Of a DNA stretch of 64,000 nucleotides, positions 16,723 to 24,418 are shown piece after piece. Position numbers and translations under genes: made by a program. The notes under the pieces are model-generated. The model searched no databases and had not been told where the DNA came from. It was given only the letters and a program-made list of their open reading frames with translations. Source of the stretch: Actinomycetota bacterium (GTDB lineage: Bacteria > Actinomycetota > Thermoleophilia > Miltoncostaeales > Miltoncostaeaceae); contig JACJWX010000003.1 in the NCBI GenBank assembly GCA_020636905.1, forward strand, positions 129,378 through 193,377, written 5' to 3'. Positions within the stretch are counted from its first letter, which is position 1; every line of letters begins with the position of its first letter.

Positions 16723-17459
16723 CCCGGACCGCGGACGCCGCGCTGATCGAGCCCCTCGCCACCGGTGCGGAACTCCGTGTCACCGGCCCGCTCGACGGGT
16801 CGCCGGTCCTGTGTCTCAACGGCGGGACATCGACGGACCGGCCCGGAACGTGGGGCGCGTCGATCCGCTGGATCGTCCGGGAGCTCGCGCCGGAGTTCCC
16901 CGATCGGTGCTTCGCCGAGGTGCGGTACCGCAACCGGTCGTGGCGCCGCATCGAGTCGGGCGTCGCGGATGCGGCCGCCGCGGCGGCGGTGCTGGCGGAC
17001 CGCACCGGGCGGGCACCGCAGGTCCTCGGATACTCGATGGGCGGCGCCGTCGGACTGATCCTGGCCTGCAGGACGCCGGACATCGCCCGGTTCGTCGGCC
17101 TCGCGCCGTGGATCCCCGATCAGCTCGATCTCGCGCCGCTGGACGGCCGCAGGATCGATGTCATCCACGGCAGTCTCGACGGGTGGCTGCCGCTGATCCC
17201 GGGCGTCAGCGTCGCCAGCTCACGCCGGGGCGTGGCGCGCGCCCGCGAGGCCGGGGCCGACGCCCACCACACGGTCATCCGGGGAGCCATCCACGCCGTG
17301 GCGTTCGACGGCCCCGGCGACCTGCTCATCCCCGCTCCGCGGGCCGGTCGCTGGCGCGACCTCGCGCGGAACGCCCTTGCCCCGCGATCCGACGCGCTCA
17401 GGCCCCGCGCGACTCCGCCAGGCGCCGACGCGCGAGACGCTCATCGGTGGGCACCTTGA
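16719..17459 (+). CDS. Alpha/beta-hydrolase-like protein
   Basis: A 246-residue protein. The core LCLNGGTS near 28-35 and the nucleophile elbow GYSMGGAVG near 105-113 (Ser inside G-x-S-x-G) mark an alpha/beta-hydrolase fold. A possible catalytic His lies in VIRGAIHAVAF. The ATG overlaps the previous stop (ATGA). The last 62 bp overlap the convergent desaturase gene, and the C-terminal 40 residues are low-complexity Arg/Ala/Pro, so the real end of the fold is near residue 205. The substrate is unknown; a lipid ester is a guess from context. Confidence 0.7.
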   Translation: MTRTADAALIEPLATGAELRVTGPLDGSPVLCLNGGTSTDRPGTWGASIRWIVRELAPEFPDRCFAEVRYRNRSWRRIESGVADAAAAAAVLADRTGRAPQVLGYSMGGAVGLILACRTPDIARFVGLAPWIPDQLDLAPLDGRRIDVIHGSLDGWLPLIPGVSVASSRRGVARAREAGADAHHTVIRGAIHAVAFDGPGDLLIPAPRAGRWRDLARNALAPRSDALRPRATPPGADARDAHRWAP

Positions 17460-18360
17460 GATCCCAAACCCACCCCATGCGCTCGAGCAGCCGGATCGTC
17501 ATGGCCGAGACGTCGACCTGGCGGCGATCGAGACCGTGGATCGCCGAACCGGGGAACGCGTGATGGTTGTTGTGCCAGGCCTCGCCGAAGGTGGGAATCG
17601 CGAGCAGGCGCACGTTGCGGCTCTCGTCCGACGTGTCGAACGCACGCCGCCCGAAGGTGTGGCAGATCGAGTTGATGCTCCAGGTGGCGTGCTGGAACAG
17701 GAAGATGCGGATCAGTCCACCCCAGAGCATCGTCTGCAGCCCGCGTTCCAGGGAGCCGGTCGCGAGGACGCCGACGGCGAAGGGGATCGCCAGGCTGAGC
17801 GCGACCCACAGCATGTAGAGCCGGTCGAGCCGCTGGACCAGGGCATTGTCGTAGAGGTCGCGTCCATAGACGCGGCCCCGCTCCATCCCCTTGTTGACGA
17901 ACAACCAGCCCATGTGGGCGTGGGCCAGGCCGCGGAGCGTCCCTCGCCATCCGCCGCCGTGGCCGTGAGGGGTGTGGGGATCCCCGGGCCGGTCCGACAT
18001 GGCGTGATGGCGGCGGTGATCGGTCACCCACTGCGTGACGGGGCCCTGCAACGTCATCGAGCCGAGGATCGCCAGCGCGGCGGTGACCCGCCGGTTCGCC
18101 TTGAAGCTCCGGTGCGAGAAGAGACGGTGGAAGCCGACCGTGATCCCCAATCCGGTCGCGACGTACATCACCGCCAGTACGCCCAGGTCGAGCACGCCGA
18201 ATCCGGATCCCCAGGTGCTCACCGCCGTCCAGAAGACCGCCAGGAAGGGCACGCCGACGCCGATCAGGGTGATGATCCGACTCGACGTGGAGGTGCGTGC
18301 GCGAACCGTCCCGATCGACGCGGGAGAGCTCTCGGGTCGAACGGGGGGCGCGGGATCCAT
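17398..18360 (-). CDS. Membrane acyl desaturase (delta-9 type)
   Basis: A 320-residue protein with three histidine boxes: HRLFSH near 78-83, HRRHH near 115-119 and HNNHH near 262-266. It has four hydrophobic segments between and around them. These are the di-iron ligands of the acyl-CoA/phospholipid desaturase family. It would place a double bond into fatty acyl chains, giving the substrate for Cfa-type methylation. It is divergent from the FAD oxidoreductase gene with only 23 bp between the starts. Confidence 0.92.
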   Translation of the reverse strand: MDPAPPVRPESSPASIGTVRARTSTSSRIITLIGVGVPFLAVFWTAVSTWGSGFGVLDLGVLAVMYVATGLGITVGFHRLFSHRSFKANRRVTAALAILGSMTLQGPVTQWVTDHRRHHAMSDRPGDPHTPHGHGGGWRGTLRGLAHAHMGWLFVNKGMERGRVYGRDLYDNALVQRLDRLYMLWVALSLAIPFAVGVLATGSLERGLQTMLWGGLIRIFLFQHATWSINSICHTFGRRAFDTSDESRNVRLLAIPTFGEAWHNNHHAFPGSAIHGLDRRQVDVSAMTIRLLERMGWVWDLKVPTDERLARRRLAESRGA

Positions 18361-18383
18361 TGGGCGGACATGGTAGGCGCTCG

Positions 18384-19649
18384 ATGAGCGCGGCGCCTTC
18401 CCCCGTGGCGGACGGTGACCGCCGCGTCGCCGTCGTGGGAGCGGGCATCGCCGGCCTCGCGTGCGCGTACGCGCTCCGCCACAGCCACCGCGTCACCCTG
18501 TTCGAGGCCGACCGGCGGGCGGGCGGCCACAGCAACACGGTGGACGTCGTGGACTCCGGTCGCCACCTGGCCATCGACACCGGCTTCATCGTGCACAACC
18601 GCGAGAACTACCCGCGCTTCAACCGACTGCTCGACGACCTGGGCATCGCAACCCAGCGCAGCGAGATGTCGTTCGCCGTCGAGTCGCCCGCGACGGGTGT
18701 GGCCTACCGGGGAAGCCGCGTGTGGCTGCAGCCCGAGCTGATGACGACCCCGGCCACCCGGCGCACCGCGGTCGAGATCGCACGGTTCCAGCGCCGCGGC
18801 CCCGAGCTGCTCGGTGAGGACCTGCGGGGACTCGGTCTGCGTGACCTGGTCGATCGATTCGGCTTCCGGCGCGAGTTGCTGGAGCACTATCTCGTACCGC
18901 TCGGAACCGCCCTGTGGAGCATGCCCCATCAGGATGCGGGCGACATCCCGGCCGAGTTCGCCCTGCGGTTCCTCGACCACCACTCCCTGTTCGGCCTGCG
19001 CCGCTACCGCTGGCGCACGATCAGCGGGGGAAGCCGCGTATACGTGCAGGCGCTGCTGCGGCGGCTGACGGGGCCGGTGTTCCTGGGCACGCCCATCCGT
19101 TCGATCACCCGCCGGACCGGCGAGGTGGTCGTGCGGACGGATCTCGGCGAAGCGCCGTTCGACGCGGTCATCCTGGCCACGCACGCCGATCAGGCGCTCG
19201 GGCTGCTCGCCGACCCGGATCCGCTGGAGTCCGAGATCCTGGGCGCGTTCCGCACGACGCCGAACCGCGCCACCCTGCACACCGACGCGTCGCTGCTGCC
19301 GGCCAATCGCCGGATCCGCTCCTCGTGGAACGTGACCTACCCGCCCGGCGGTGACGGGGCTCCCACGGTGACCTACTCGATGAACCGGCTCCAGCGGCTC
19401 CGCACCCGACAGCAGTACTGCGTGAGCCTGAACGCCGAGCGGCGGATCCGGCCCGAGCGGGTCGTGGCCGAGTTCGACTACCGCCACCCGGTGATGGACC
19501 ACGCGGCCATCGCCGCACAGCGGCGCGTCCCGGAGCTGCAGGGGCGACGGCACACCTACTTCTGCGGGGCCTGGCAGGGGTGGGGCTTCCACGAGGACGC
19601 CATGGCCGCCGCCGAACGGGCGGTGGACGCGCTGCGGGGACCGCGGTGA
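18384..19649 (+). CDS. FAD-dependent oxidoreductase (amine-oxidase fold, COG2907-like)
   Basis: A 421-residue protein. The N-terminal Rossmann motif is VAVVGAGIAGLACAYAL with E.DRRAGGHSNTV, followed by the family segments DTGFIVHNRENYP, MPHQDAGDIPAEF and SGGSRVYV. The C-terminal FAD segment FCGAWQGWGFHEDAM is also typical. Proteins of this family commonly sit next to DUF1365 and Cfa genes and are thought to oxidise unsaturated or methylated acyl chains. It is coupled to the downstream fusion gene by a GTGA overlap. Confidence 0.88.
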   Translation: MSAAPSPVADGDRRVAVVGAGIAGLACAYALRHSHRVTLFEADRRAGGHSNTVDVVDSGRHLAIDTGFIVHNRENYPRFNRLLDDLGIATQRSEMSFAVESPATGVAYRGSRVWLQPELMTTPATRRTAVEIARFQRRGPELLGEDLRGLGLRDLVDRFGFRRELLEHYLVPLGTALWSMPHQDAGDIPAEFALRFLDHHSLFGLRRYRWRTISGGSRVYVQALLRRLTGPVFLGTPIRSITRRTGEVVVRTDLGEAPFDAVILATHADQALGLLADPDPLESEILGAFRTTPNRATLHTDASLLPANRRIRSSWNVTYPPGGDGAPTVTYSMNRLQRLRTRQQYCVSLNAERRIRPERVVAEFDYRHPVMDHAAIAAQRRVPELQGRRHTYFCGAWQGWGFHEDAMAAAERAVDALRGPR

Positions 19650-21691
19650 CCGGGTCCGTCCTGACCGGGACCGTGATGCACGAACGACTCGCGCCCCCGT
19701 ACCGCTTCGAGCACCAGGTGTGTTTCTACGAGCTCGACCTGGACCACATCGCGGTACTCGACGCGGGAAGCCGTCTCTTCGGCTACAACCGGTCCCGGCC
19801 GCTGTCCCTGCATGATCGCGACCACATCGGCGACCCCGCGCGGTCCATCCGCGAAAACCTCGACGCGGCCCTCGCCGAGCGGGGTGTCGCCCTTGGAGAC
19901 GCACGGGTGCGACTGGTGACGAACCTGCGCGTACTCGGGTACGTCTTCAATCCCATCAGCCTGTTCCTCGTCGACGCCTGCGATGAACGACCGTCGCGGG
20001 TGGTCGCCGAGGTGTCGAACACGTTCGGCGAACGGCATCTCTACGTCCTGGGGCCGGAAAACCGGCTGCCGGAACGAGGCGCGACGCGGTACCAGGTCCC
20101 GAAGGCGATGCACGTTTCCCCGTTCTTCGGCCTCGACCAGGATTACCGCTTCACGATCCGTGACGAACCCGACCGGCTGGCCCTGGCGATCGACGTGTTC
20201 GAGGACGGCGAGCCGGTGCTCCGCGCAACCCTCACCGGCCGGCGCAGGCCGTTCGACGATCGTGCGCTGATGTCCGCTCTCGCGCGCTACGGGCCGATGC
20301 CCCAGCGCGTCACGGCGCTCATCCACCGGCATGCGCTCAGCCTCTACCGAAAGGGGATTCCGTTCGTGCACAAGCCATCGTTCATACCCGGATCGGGCTC
20401 GATCACCCGAGATCGCCCGGAGTCGCGCCGACGACTGCGGCTGGCCCCGCCGCCCCCGCGCACGGTGCTATGGCCGATTGCGCGCCGCCTGCTGCTCGCG
20501 GCGCTGAGACGACCGGGATTCGGCGCGATCGACCTGCAGCTCCCCGACGGCACGCGCACGGTCCGGGGCGACGCCGGCGGCGGGCCGGTGACGCGGATGA
20601 ACATCCACGGCAACGAGGTCTACCGGCGCCTGGCGCGGCGCGGCCGACTGGCCCTGGGTGAGGGGTACATGGCCGGGGAGTGGTCGACCGACGATCTCCC
20701 GACCCTGCTCGAACAGCTCGCGGTGACGGCGGAAGGGATCCGGTCGTCCGCCATGGGACGGGCGTTCACGGGCGCGCTCGCGAAGCGGCCCCGGCGACCG
20801 GCGTCACTGAATCCCGACCGCGACCGCCACGACATCGCCTACCACTACGATCTGGGCAACGATCTCTACGAGACGTTCCTCGACGAGACGATGACGTACT
20901 CCTGCGCGGTCTTCGAGCATCCGGGCCAGGCCCTCGCCGACGCGCAGCGCGCGAAGTACCGTCGCCTCTGCGACGCCCTCCGGCTGGGGCCGGACGACCG
21001 CGTCCTCGAGATCGGATGCGGATGGGGCGGGTTCGCCATGTACGCGGCGGAGCACACCGGGGCCCGTGTTCGCGGGGTCACGCTGTCCGAGCGGCAGTGC
21101 GAGCTGGCCCGGGCGCGCGTCGCCGAGGCCGGTCTGGCCGATCGCGTCGACATCGACCTGATCGACTATCGCGAGGTCGAGGGCGACGTCACGGCGATCG
21201 TCAGCATCGAGATGTTCGAGGCCATCGGGCACGACGAGTTCGAGCGGTTCTTCCGCACCTGCGACCGGCTCCTGGTCCCCGACGGGGCCCTGGCCCTGCA
21301 GACCATCACCGTGCCCGACCAGCGGTACGAGGGGTACCGGCGCGGGCGGGACTGGATCCGCCAGTACATCTTCCCCGGCTCGGTGATCCCGTCGCTGACG
21401 AGCATCGCGAACGCCGCGACCGCCGCCTCGTCGCTGATCATCGACCGCACCGCCAACATCGGTCCGCACTACGCGACGACGCTCGAGGCCTGGCGGACGC
21501 GGTTCCTCGCGAACCGGGAGCGGGTCCTCGAGCTGGGCTACGACGAGGAGTTCATCCGCACGTGGGAGTTCTACCTGGCGTTCTGCGAGGTGGGGTTCAG
21601 GACCCGCGCGCTCCAGGACCACCAGCTCGTCCTGACCCGTCCGGGGAACCCGAGGCTCCGGGCGGCCGGCGCCCCCGGCGAGGTGCGCTAA
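19646..21691 (+). CDS. DUF1365 - cyclopropane-fatty-acid synthase fusion
   Basis: A 681-residue protein from a GTG inside the previous stop; an ATG at 19676 is an alternative. Residues 12 to about 245 are DUF1365 (YELDLDHIAVLD, LGYVFNPISLFLV, KAMHVSPFFGLDQDYRF). From about 285 onward lies a Cfa synthase with HGNEVYRRLARRG, ALGEGYMAGEW, IAYHYDLGNDLYETFLD, the SAM loop VLEIGCGWGGFAMYAAE and FPGSVIPSL. The two parts are usually separate neighbouring genes. The Cfa half would transfer a methylene or methyl group to an acyl double bond. It shares its stop region with the convergent fliT-like gene (4-bp overlap). Confidence 0.9.
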   Translation: MTGSVLTGTVMHERLAPPYRFEHQVCFYELDLDHIAVLDAGSRLFGYNRSRPLSLHDRDHIGDPARSIRENLDAALAERGVALGDARVRLVTNLRVLGYVFNPISLFLVDACDERPSRVVAEVSNTFGERHLYVLGPENRLPERGATRYQVPKAMHVSPFFGLDQDYRFTIRDEPDRLALAIDVFEDGEPVLRATLTGRRRPFDDRALMSALARYGPMPQRVTALIHRHALSLYRKGIPFVHKPSFIPGSGSITRDRPESRRRLRLAPPPPRTVLWPIARRLLLAALRRPGFGAIDLQLPDGTRTVRGDAGGGPVTRMNIHGNEVYRRLARRGRLALGEGYMAGEWSTDDLPTLLEQLAVTAEGIRSSAMGRAFTGALAKRPRRPASLNPDRDRHDIAYHYDLGNDLYETFLDETMTYSCAVFEHPGQALADAQRAKYRRLCDALRLGPDDRVLEIGCGWGGFAMYAAEHTGARVRGVTLSERQCELARARVAEAGLADRVDIDLIDYREVEGDVTAIVSIEMFEAIGHDEFERFFRTCDRLLVPDGALALQTITVPDQRYEGYRRGRDWIRQYIFPGSVIPSLTSIANAATAASSLIIDRTANIGPHYATTLEAWRTRFLANRERVLELGYDEEFIRTWEFYLAFCEVGFRTRALQDHQLVLTRPGNPRLRAAGAPGEVR

Positions 21692-22029
21692 CGGGCGCTG
21701 TCGAGGTACCGCGCGGTGGACTCCTGCGGAGGCCGGTAGCCGTGCACCGCGGCGCGACCGCTGCTGATCTCGCGGAGTTCCCCGCGGAGCCGGTCGCGCG
21801 TGGCGATCGCGAGTTCGATGAGGGCGTCCTGGTCGGACTCGATGATGCTCAGCAGCGCGGCCGCCTCGTCCCGATCCTCCGCGCCGGTGCCGTCACCCGG
21901 TCGCTGCAACCCCGACTGCAGGGCCATCCGCTGTTCGTGGAGGGCGGTGAAGCGCTCCCCGTCGGCGTCGATCAGGGCCTGGCGCTGCTGGAGCTGCAGC
22001 GCGCGGAGCCGTCGCAGCTCATCCAGCAA
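21688..22029 (-). CDS. FliT/FlgN-like flagellar chaperone
   Basis: A 113-residue charged helical protein starting at TTG, overlapping the fliS end by 11 bp. The leading helix LDELRRLRALQLQQRQALIDADGERF and the lengthy second helix fit the small FliT/FlgN type of export chaperone. The position after flaG-fliD-fliS is exactly where fliT lies in many operons. Sequence conservation is low, so the call leans on position and helical character. Confidence 0.6.
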   Translation of the reverse strand: MLDELRRLRALQLQQRQALIDADGERFTALHEQRMALQSGLQRPGDGTGAEDRDEAAALLSIIESDQDALIELAIATRDRLRGELREISSGRAAVHGYRPPQESTARYLDSAR

Positions 22030-22453
22030 GGTTCACACCGACGACGGGACGGCCGGCTCCGGTCTGCGGCTTCGGCGTGTTGGCGATCTGCGCCCATGCC
22101 TCGCGCAGGTCGGCGATCATCGGCAGCATCCGGTCGATCCGCTGGACGTCCTGATCCAGACGGGCCGCGGTCATCTCCTCGCTGATCCAGTCGTAGATGC
22201 CGGCCAGGTTCGCGGCGATCTCGCCCTGGGTCATGTCCAGGGAGACCCGCAGCTCGGTGCAGATCGCCTGTGCCCGGCCGAGGGCGAGGCCCGCGTCGCC
22301 GGGGGCGCCGGAGGCGAAGCCCGCCTTCGCCTTCCCCAGGAACCGGATCATGCCGTCGTACAGCATCACCACGAGCTGGCCCGGGCTTGCGGTCTGGACC
22401 GCGCGCGCGGTGTACTGGCTCTGATCGCTGAGCGCCCTACTCTGGTGCGTCAT
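22019..22453 (-). CDS. fliS: Flagellin export chaperone FliS
   Basis: A 144-residue protein with canonical FliS features: QSQYTARAVQTASPGQLVVMLYDGMIRFLGKAK near 9-41, ALGRAQAICTELRVSLDMTQGEIAANLAGIYDWI. FliS binds the C-terminus of flagellin in the cytoplasm and prevents early polymerisation. It lies 36 bp after fliD and before the fliT-like gene. A second divergent FliS-like protein is encoded at 12530-12901. Confidence 0.93.
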   Translation of the reverse strand: MTHQSRALSDQSQYTARAVQTASPGQLVVMLYDGMIRFLGKAKAGFASGAPGDAGLALGRAQAICTELRVSLDMTQGEIAANLAGIYDWISEEMTAARLDQDVQRIDRMLPMIADLREAWAQIANTPKPQTGAGRPVVGVNLAG

Positions 22454-22489
22454 TCGCGGTGTGCTCCGTCGGTCTGGGGTCGTTTGCGG

Positions 22490-23818
22490 CTAGAGGGTTG
22501 CGGCGTAGCTCGACAGGTTCTGGCCCTGCGCGCGGAGCTGTGAGACGGCGGTCTCCATCGCCGAGAACTGCGCGCGCAGGCGCTTCTCGCGAATCACCAT
22601 CGCGTCCTCGAGGCGCGCGATCCGCTCGTCCATGCGCTGGACGTTGCTGTTGACGCCCTGGAGGCGCGACGAGATCGCGTTGCTCGAGAAGTCGTCGGCG
22701 AGCGCCGCGATGCGACGGCCGATGCCGTCGCCGGCGACGCTGTTGGCGTCCCCATCGTCGGCCCCGAACACCTTGCGCAGCGCGTCGGGGTCCTTCGCGA
22801 GCGCCTCTTTGAACTTCGAAGGATCCAGCGTCAGTTCGCCCGTGCGGCTCGAGGTGATGCCGATCTGGGCGAGGCTGTTGAACTCTTCCGGCAGCCCGCC
22901 GACGGTCGTCCCCGCCGCGTTGCGGAGACTGCCGGCGAAGGACGTGAACATCGAGTCGCCCTGCAGCGTCCCCGCGGTCTTGGTCGCCGCGTCGTAGCGG
23001 GTGGCGTTGTTCACGTTGCTGATGAACGCGTTGTAGGCGTCCACGAACTTCTGCGCCTGCCCCTGGATGGCGTCGGTGTCGGCGGCGACGGTGATCGTGG
23101 TGCTGCCCAGGTTGGACAGACTCAGGGAAACACCGTTGATCGCGCCTTCGATGACGTTGCTGTCGCCGGTCACCTCCACGCCGTTCACCTCCGCGGCGGC
23201 GTCGGCCGCGGGCTGTGTCGTGGCCAGACCGAGACCCGCGGCGGCGGTCCCCCCGAGGGTGATCTCGCCGGCGGTGCCGCCGGTCTTTGAGATCAGCACG
23301 AGGCGGTTGTTGATGACGCTCGCCGACGCGCCCATGCCCTCGGTCGAATTGAGACGCTCGGCGAACGACTCGAGTGTGTCGCCGGTCTCGATCGCCACGC
23401 TCTTCATCTCACCGCCCACGGTGACTTCGAGGCTGGCACCGTCAGTGAGCGTCGGTCCCGCCGCGGTCGCCATGGTGTGCGAGGCGGCCAGTGAGGTCAC
23501 CTTGATGTTGTAGGTCCCCGGTGCCGCCGCGTCGGTGACCGACGCGCTCGCGATGTTCTCGTCGGCGGCAGTCGCTTTCTTGCCCTGCAGCGCGGTGGGC
23601 GAATAGATGTCGCGGGCGGCGTCGCGGAGCTTCTTGACCAGGCTGTCCATCTCGGTGACGACGCTGTTCTTGCTCTGGACTTTCGCCTTCTCCTGCTGGA
23701 TGCGCGTGATCGGCTGCCGCTCGAACTGCATGAGCGCATCCACGATCGAGGCGGTGTCGATCCCCGACCCGAGGCCGGAGAAGCTGATCCCCGATGCTGA
23801 TCCGATGCCCGTACTCAC
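22490..23818 (-). CDS. fliD: Filament cap protein FliD
   Basis: A 442-residue protein starting at GTG with a GGAGG ribosome-binding site. The N-terminal segment FSGLGSGIDTASIVDALMQFER and VQSKNSVVTEMDSLVKKLRDAA are FliD_N. Later segments include LSLSNLGSTTITV (FliD_C start), QKFVDAYNAFISNVN, LAQIGITSSRTGELTLD and the end MVIREKRLRAQFSAMETAVSQL. It caps the filament tip and folds incoming flagellin. The length is typical. Confidence 0.95.
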   Translation of the reverse strand: MSTGIGSASGISFSGLGSGIDTASIVDALMQFERQPITRIQQEKAKVQSKNSVVTEMDSLVKKLRDAARDIYSPTALQGKKATAADENIASASVTDAAAPGTYNIKVTSLAASHTMATAAGPTLTDGASLEVTVGGEMKSVAIETGDTLESFAERLNSTEGMGASASVINNRLVLISKTGGTAGEITLGGTAAAGLGLATTQPAADAAAEVNGVEVTGDSNVIEGAINGVSLSLSNLGSTTITVAADTDAIQGQAQKFVDAYNAFISNVNNATRYDAATKTAGTLQGDSMFTSFAGSLRNAAGTTVGGLPEEFNSLAQIGITSSRTGELTLDPSKFKEALAKDPDALRKVFGADDGDANSVAGDGIGRRIAALADDFSSNAISSRLQGVNSNVQRMDERIARLEDAMVIREKRLRAQFSAMETAVSQLRAQGQNLSSYAATL

Positions 23819-23833
23819 TGCTGCCTCCGTGCC

Positions 23834-24268
23834 TCAGCTGCTGACATCAACCGTGAACCCTCGTCCCGCGATGGCGGCCATCACGTCAAGAACCTGGCGT
23901 GGCGGGAACTCCTTCACCACCTCACCGGTCTCGGGCTGATACATCGTGATCACGACCCGATTGATGTCCTTGTCAATGCTGAACCTGGTGAGAAGATCGG
24001 CGTCCTTGAGACTGAACTTGAGGCCGCCCTCCGCCGGCATCTCCTCGATGGTGACGTTGCGGTTCTTGGCCATCTCACGCGCCAGATCCTCGACACGGGG
24101 GAGCGGCAGCTCGGTCATCCTCAGCGGTGCGGCGGTCTCCCGTTTCGGTACGGTCGGTCCGCGCGATGTGTCGCTGGCGCGCCTGGCGCGAAGGAACTCA
24201 TCGAGTGCGTGCAGTGACCCCGGCGTCGGTCCGGGATCGATCGGTCCTGTGGCGGCGTTGACATCCAT
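23834..24268 (-). CDS. flaG: FlaG family protein
   Basis: A 144-residue protein. The first 75 residues are Pro/Thr/Arg-rich and unstructured. The C-terminal 70 residues match FlaG: LKFSLKDADLLTRFSIDKDINRVVITMYQPETGEVVKEFPPRQVLDVM. FlaG proteins influence filament length, and the gene normally precedes fliD, as here (15 bp gap). It heads the flaG-fliD-fliS-fliT-like operon. Confidence 0.9.
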   Translation of the reverse strand: MDVNAATGPIDPGPTPGSLHALDEFLRARRASDTSRGPTVPKRETAAPLRMTELPLPRVEDLAREMAKNRNVTIEEMPAEGGLKFSLKDADLLTRFSIDKDINRVVITMYQPETGEVVKEFPPRQVLDVMAAIAGRGFTVDVSS

Positions 24269-24337
24269 GTCGATTCCGATTCCTGATGGACGACGGGACC
24301 CCGGATTCGTCTGAACCCGGACCCCGGCGCACCCCAG

Positions 24338-24345
24338 ATATCGGC
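24338..24345 (-). promoter_or_regulatory. possible sigma-28 -10 element upstream of flaG
   Basis: The minus strand reads GCCGATAT, a perfect -10 for this class, 69 nt before the flaG ATG. No TCAA-like -35 is seen 15-16 nt upstream, so the call is weaker than for the other sites. Confidence 0.35.
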
Positions 24346-24418
24346 CGCCGCTCGTGAAGTCCCCACCCCGGACGGGGCCGGAGCGAGGAATTACCCATAC
24401 GGGTGATCTGAGGCCGCG

